A stretch of DNA of 21,354 nucleotides from CAYVCP01 sp964450565 (lineage in GTDB: Bacteria > Patescibacteriota > Minisyncoccia > Minisyncoccales > CG1-02-41-26): contig CAYVCP010000006.1 of NCBI GenBank assembly GCA_964450565.1, positions 1-21,354 on the forward strand, in the 5' to 3' direction. Each line of letters begins with the position of its first letter. The first letter of the stretch is position 1. The position numbers and the translations under genes are program-made. Below the pieces are notes generated by a model. It worked only from the letters and a program-made list of their open reading frames with translations, had not been told where the DNA came from and ran no database searches. Shown here piece by piece: positions 18,634 through 21,354 of the stretch.

Positions 18634-19848
18634 TTATTTCCAAGAAACTTCCTTCTTAAAGATAATGGAAAAACTGGCTAAAATCCACCACAAAGTATTT
18701 AAAAAAGAGTATAAAATAACATAAAAAACAGCTTTTTCTTTTATGTTGATTTTATCAAAGGTAAGCTTTTTACCGAGGAAAAGCCATAATAACATTGCTA
18801 TTAAACTGAGGACTCCTAATAAAAAGGCAGGGTTAAAATGTAAAGAAGGAAAGCTAATATTAGAAAGATAGGGTAAATAATCAAAGTTGACCAGAAGGGC
18901 ATTGTTTAGGTGCGATGCAAAAAACTTTACTATTTTGTAGGTGGTATAAAATACTAAACTTATTGAAAGTAGCGCACCGAAAATATTATAGAAAAGGAAA
19001 AGAGAAAGATTGCCGTGTTTTCTAAAATCTAATAAGTTTTTATAATCTCTAAGGTTTAAAAGAAATCCTCTTCTCCATCTCAATCTTTGTCTACAAAGCC
19101 CCACAAGTTTTGGTTGAGCTTTCGTGTAAACGATAGAATCTAAAGCATGAACTATTTTCAAGTTTTTTGATTGCATTCGTAGAGCCATTTCAAGATCTTC
19201 TGTCATATGAGCTTTTTTGTAAGGACCTGTTTGTTTCAGTGTTTCTTTCCTAAAAATAGACAAAGGACCTGGGGTAACTATTAAAGAGCCAAGGAAGGAT
19301 TGATTCTTTTTTAGAAAAGCTGAAATAAGGTATTCAGCACATTGTATTCCTTCAAGGATATTTTTTGGGTGATCAATTTTAATTGTAGAAACCACACAAG
19401 AAACCTTGGGGTCTGTGAAATGACTTACTATTTTTTTTAAAGAATTTCTATCAGCCATACAATCAGCATCCAAACAACCTATTAGCTCTCCTTTTGATTT
19501 TTGTATACCATAATTTAAAGCAGTAAACTTACCTCCGTTTTCTTTGTGAAAAAACTCTATACCTGAAATTGTTTTAATTTTTGTAAGGGTTTGGTCTGTT
19601 GATCCATCGTCAATGACTATGATTTGTAGTTTTTCCTTAGGGTAATCTGCATTTTTCAAAGATAAAACAGCTTTTTCTATGTTATCTTCTTCATTATAAC
19701 AAGGGACAATCATACTAATGAAAGGAAATGTTTTTCCATCTTTGTTATACATTCTCTTTTTATTCTCAAAAAATGTAATGAAGATAAAAATACCAAAGTA
19801 TAAAGATAGAAAAAGTCCTGTATAAATTAAGAGTTCTGTTGGTTGCAT
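18634..19848 (-). CDS. Processive family-2 glycosyltransferase (PgaC/hyaluronan synthase-like)
   Basis: A 404-residue membrane glycosyltransferase. One N-terminal helix (about 7-27) is followed by a GT-A domain with ISMIVPCYNEED, IVIDDGSTDQT (D80, D81), LDADC (DAD 127-129), MTEDLEMALR (TED 226-228) and RQRLRWRRG (QxxRW 254-258), then three or more C-terminal helices. DDG, DxD, TED and QxxRW together define processive beta-glycan synthases such as cellulose, hyaluronan and poly-N-acetylglucosamine synthases, which polymerise and export the chain. The exact sugar cannot be read. The upstream recG stop is 9 nt away, and the thioredoxin-like gene follows. Confidence 0.9.
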   Translation of the reverse strand: MQPTELLIYTGLFLSLYFGIFIFITFFENKKRMYNKDGKTFPFISMIVPCYNEEDNIEKAVLSLKNADYPKEKLQIIVIDDGSTDQTLTKIKTISGIEFFHKENGGKFTALNYGIQKSKGELIGCLDADCMADRNSLKKIVSHFTDPKVSCVVSTIKIDHPKNILEGIQCAEYLISAFLKKNQSFLGSLIVTPGPLSIFRKETLKQTGPYKKAHMTEDLEMALRMQSKNLKIVHALDSIVYTKAQPKLVGLCRQRLRWRRGFLLNLRDYKNLLDFRKHGNLSLFLFYNIFGALLSISLVFYTTYKIVKFFASHLNNALLVNFDYLPYLSNISFPSLHFNPAFLLGVLSLIAMLLWLFLGKKLTFDKINIKEKAVFYVILYSFLNTLWWILASFSIIFKKEVSWK

Positions 19849-19857
19849 TTTTTTATT

Positions 19858-21354
19858 CTATTCTAAATGGATTCTTTTTTCAAATGCTTCAACCTTTTGT
19901 TTTAGAAAGGGACAATTATTTAAATTGGGATCTTTGTAAAGAAGAGTTTTAGCTGATTCTCTTGTTTTTTCTACTAATTTTAAGTTTGTTAGGTTCTCCA
20001 TTGCAACATCAGGAAGGCCCCATTGCTTTATCCCATATAATGATCCAGGCCCCCTGATTGACAAATCTTTTTCAGCTAATTCAAAACCGTTTTTAGCTTT
20101 TAAAATAGCCGATAATCTTTGTCTGGTTTTTTGTGATCTAGAATCTGTAAATAAAAAACAATATGCTTGATCTCTTCCTCTTCCTACCCTTCCTCGGAAC
20201 TGATGAAGCTGGGCTAACCCAAATCTTTCTGAGCCCTCAATGATCATACATGTAGCATTAGGAACGTCAACCCCTACCTCAACAACTGAAGTGGAAACTA
20301 AAATATCAAATTTCTTATTCTTAAAATCTGTCATTATCTTTTCTTTTTCTTTTGTTTTCATCTTACCATGAAGTATTTCAATTTTTTCTTTTAAGAAAAC
20401 TTCTTTTTTTAATCTTTCAGATTCTTCTTTTACAGCCTTTAATTCTGATTTTTCTGTTTCTTCTATTTTAGGACAAATAACAAAGATTTGTTTTCCTTTT
20501 TTTATTTCTTCTTTGACGAAATCATAAACTTTATTTCTATCTTTTGGTGAAATAACTTTTGTTTCTATTTTCTTTCTTCCCTTTGGAAGTTCATCTAATA
20601 AAGAAAGATCTAAGTCTCCATAAATAGTTAAAGCAAGAGTTCTAGGAATAGGAGTCGCTGTCATAGACAGAAGATGAGGAAACCATTTGTTATCAGTTAA
20701 AAGCTTTGATCTTTGTTTTACTCCAAACCTATGTTGTTCATCAATAATAGCTAAAGCTAAATTGCCAAACTTAACTTTATCTTGGATTAAAGTATGGGTT
20801 CCTACTAAAACATCTATTTCTCCTTGTTTGATCCTTTCCAATATTTTGGTTCTTGATATTTCTAAGATTTCTGGTTTTCCTCCGTAACTTAATTTTTGAG
20901 AAATGATCTTGTCTTGTTTTCCAGTTAAAAGAGCAATTCTTACTTTAAAAGGTTGTAAAAGTTTTGATACTTCATTAAAGTGTTGTTTTACTAATATTTC
21001 TGTTGGTGCCATAAAAGCAGCTTGATATCCTGCTTTTACAGCGCTTAAAACAGCTAAAACAGCAACAACTGTTTTTCCAGATCCAACATCACCCTCTAAA
21101 AGTCTTGACATGGGACAGGTTTTTTCTAAATCTTTTACTATTTGATAAGTACACTTTCTTTGAGCATCTGTTAACTTAAAAGGTAAAGATTTAACTAATC
21201 GCTTTATTATCTCTACATTAAAAGGAACAGAGGGAGATTTTTCTTTTTTTAACCTGAATTTTTGTCTTAGAACAGAAAGTTCAACTGTAAATAATTCTTC
21301 AAAAGCAAATCTTTTTCTTGCTTTTTCAATATTATCGAAAGAAGAAGGAAAATG
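19858..21354 (-). CDS. recG: ATP-dependent DNA helicase RecG (5' part cut by window edge)
   Basis: An open frame of 498 codons on the minus strand continues past the right edge. An internal ATG at 21111 is not the start, because the frame upstream encodes further RecG sequence (HFPSSFDNIEKARKRFAFEEL, then LPFKLTDAQRKCTYQI). Helicase motifs: Walker A GDVGSGKT, APTEIL, GTHTLI, Walker B-type IDEQHRFG, TATPIPRT, then IEILHGKMKTKEKEKI, STSVVEVGVDVPNAT, HQFRGRVGRG and the RecG C-terminus with FELAEKDLSIRGPGSLYG. RecG remodels stalled replication forks and Holliday junctions. The N-terminal wedge domain lies outside the window. The GT2 gene follows 9 nt later. Confidence 0.95.
   Translation of the reverse strand, partial: HFPSSFDNIEKARKRFAFEELFTVELSVLRQKFRLKKEKSPSVPFNVEIIKRLVKSLPFKLTDAQRKCTYQIVKDLEKTCPMSRLLEGDVGSGKTVVAVLAVLSAVKAGYQAAFMAPTEILVKQHFNEVSKLLQPFKVRIALLTGKQDKIISQKLSYGGKPEILEISRTKILERIKQGEIDVLVGTHTLIQDKVKFGNLALAIIDEQHRFGVKQRSKLLTDNKWFPHLLSMTATPIPRTLALTIYGDLDLSLLDELPKGRKKIETKVISPKDRNKVYDFVKEEIKKGKQIFVICPKIEETEKSELKAVKEESERLKKEVFLKEKIEILHGKMKTKEKEKIMTDFKNKKFDILVSTSVVEVGVDVPNATCMIIEGSERFGLAQLHQFRGRVGRGRDQAYCFLFTDSRSQKTRQRLSAILKAKNGFELAEKDLSIRGPGSLYGIKQWGLPDVAMENLTNLKLVEKTRESAKTLLYKDPNLNNCPFLKQKVEAFEKRIHLE

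Noticed and set aside
1..21354. CRISPR array or known phage-defence operon
   Set aside because: No regularly spaced repeats and no cas, restriction or canonical defence genes were seen. The SLOG/HD pair is the only remotely defence-like context and is better explained as nucleotide metabolism.

Overview
The window is AT-rich, gene-dense bacterial DNA. Three things point to a small-genome bacterium of the Candidate Phyla Radiation (Patescibacteria, probably a Parcubacteria-like lineage): tandem VirB2/TrbC-like two-helix membrane proteins, a shortened TruB, and housekeeping genes shuffled out of their usual operons with tiny or overlapping junctions. This is inference from gene content; no 16S rRNA gene is present. 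Shine-Dalgarno sites are rare. Several promoters instead place the -10 box 6-8 nt before the start codon, suggesting leaderless mRNAs.

Left part (1-2055): an Elp3-type radical-SAM enzyme, cut by the left edge, diverges from a Trm9/ALKBH8-like methyltransferase. Their start codons share the same CATG. In eukaryotes these two enzymes act in succession on wobble uridine (cm5U, then mcm5U). A decayed transposase tail follows.

Centre-left (2056-7545): a LOG/SLOG protein, an EF-Tu domain-2-like protein, an amino acid permease overlapping truB, a relatively GC-rich 56-codon gene with the best Shine-Dalgarno site in the window and several inverted repeats, then YbaB/EbfC, a PPC-domain protein and a secreted beta-propeller protein.

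Centre (7606-12981): a chain of overlapping genes (TsaC/Sua5, an endonuclease-IV-like TIM barrel, DUF167, EndoQ), a Gre factor with its own promoter, a second SLOG protein overlapping an HD-domain phosphohydrolase, and a flippase-like membrane protein.

Centre-right (13001-14803): three tandem VirB2-like pilin genes with divergent cysteine-rich N-termini and near-identical membrane halves. The third is broken by a two-base insertion. tRNA-Leu(UAG) follows.

Right part (14846-21354): on the minus strand, tsaD - PrsW-like protease - Hsp20. Then come tRNA-Glu(UUC) and a Phd/RelE-type toxin-antitoxin pair on the plus strand. Last, on the minus strand, recG (cut by the right edge) - processive GT2 glycosyltransferase - membrane-anchored thioredoxin-like protein.

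The main themes are tRNA modification (Elp3, Trm9-like, TruB, TsaC, TsaD, with two tRNA genes nearby), DNA repair (EndoQ, the EndoIV-like barrel, RecG) and the cell surface (pilins, GT2, flippase, PrsW). The best candidates for something undescribed are the bacterial Elp3/Trm9 pair, the EndoIV-like/EndoQ chain, the pilin array and the small structured gene at 4643-4896.
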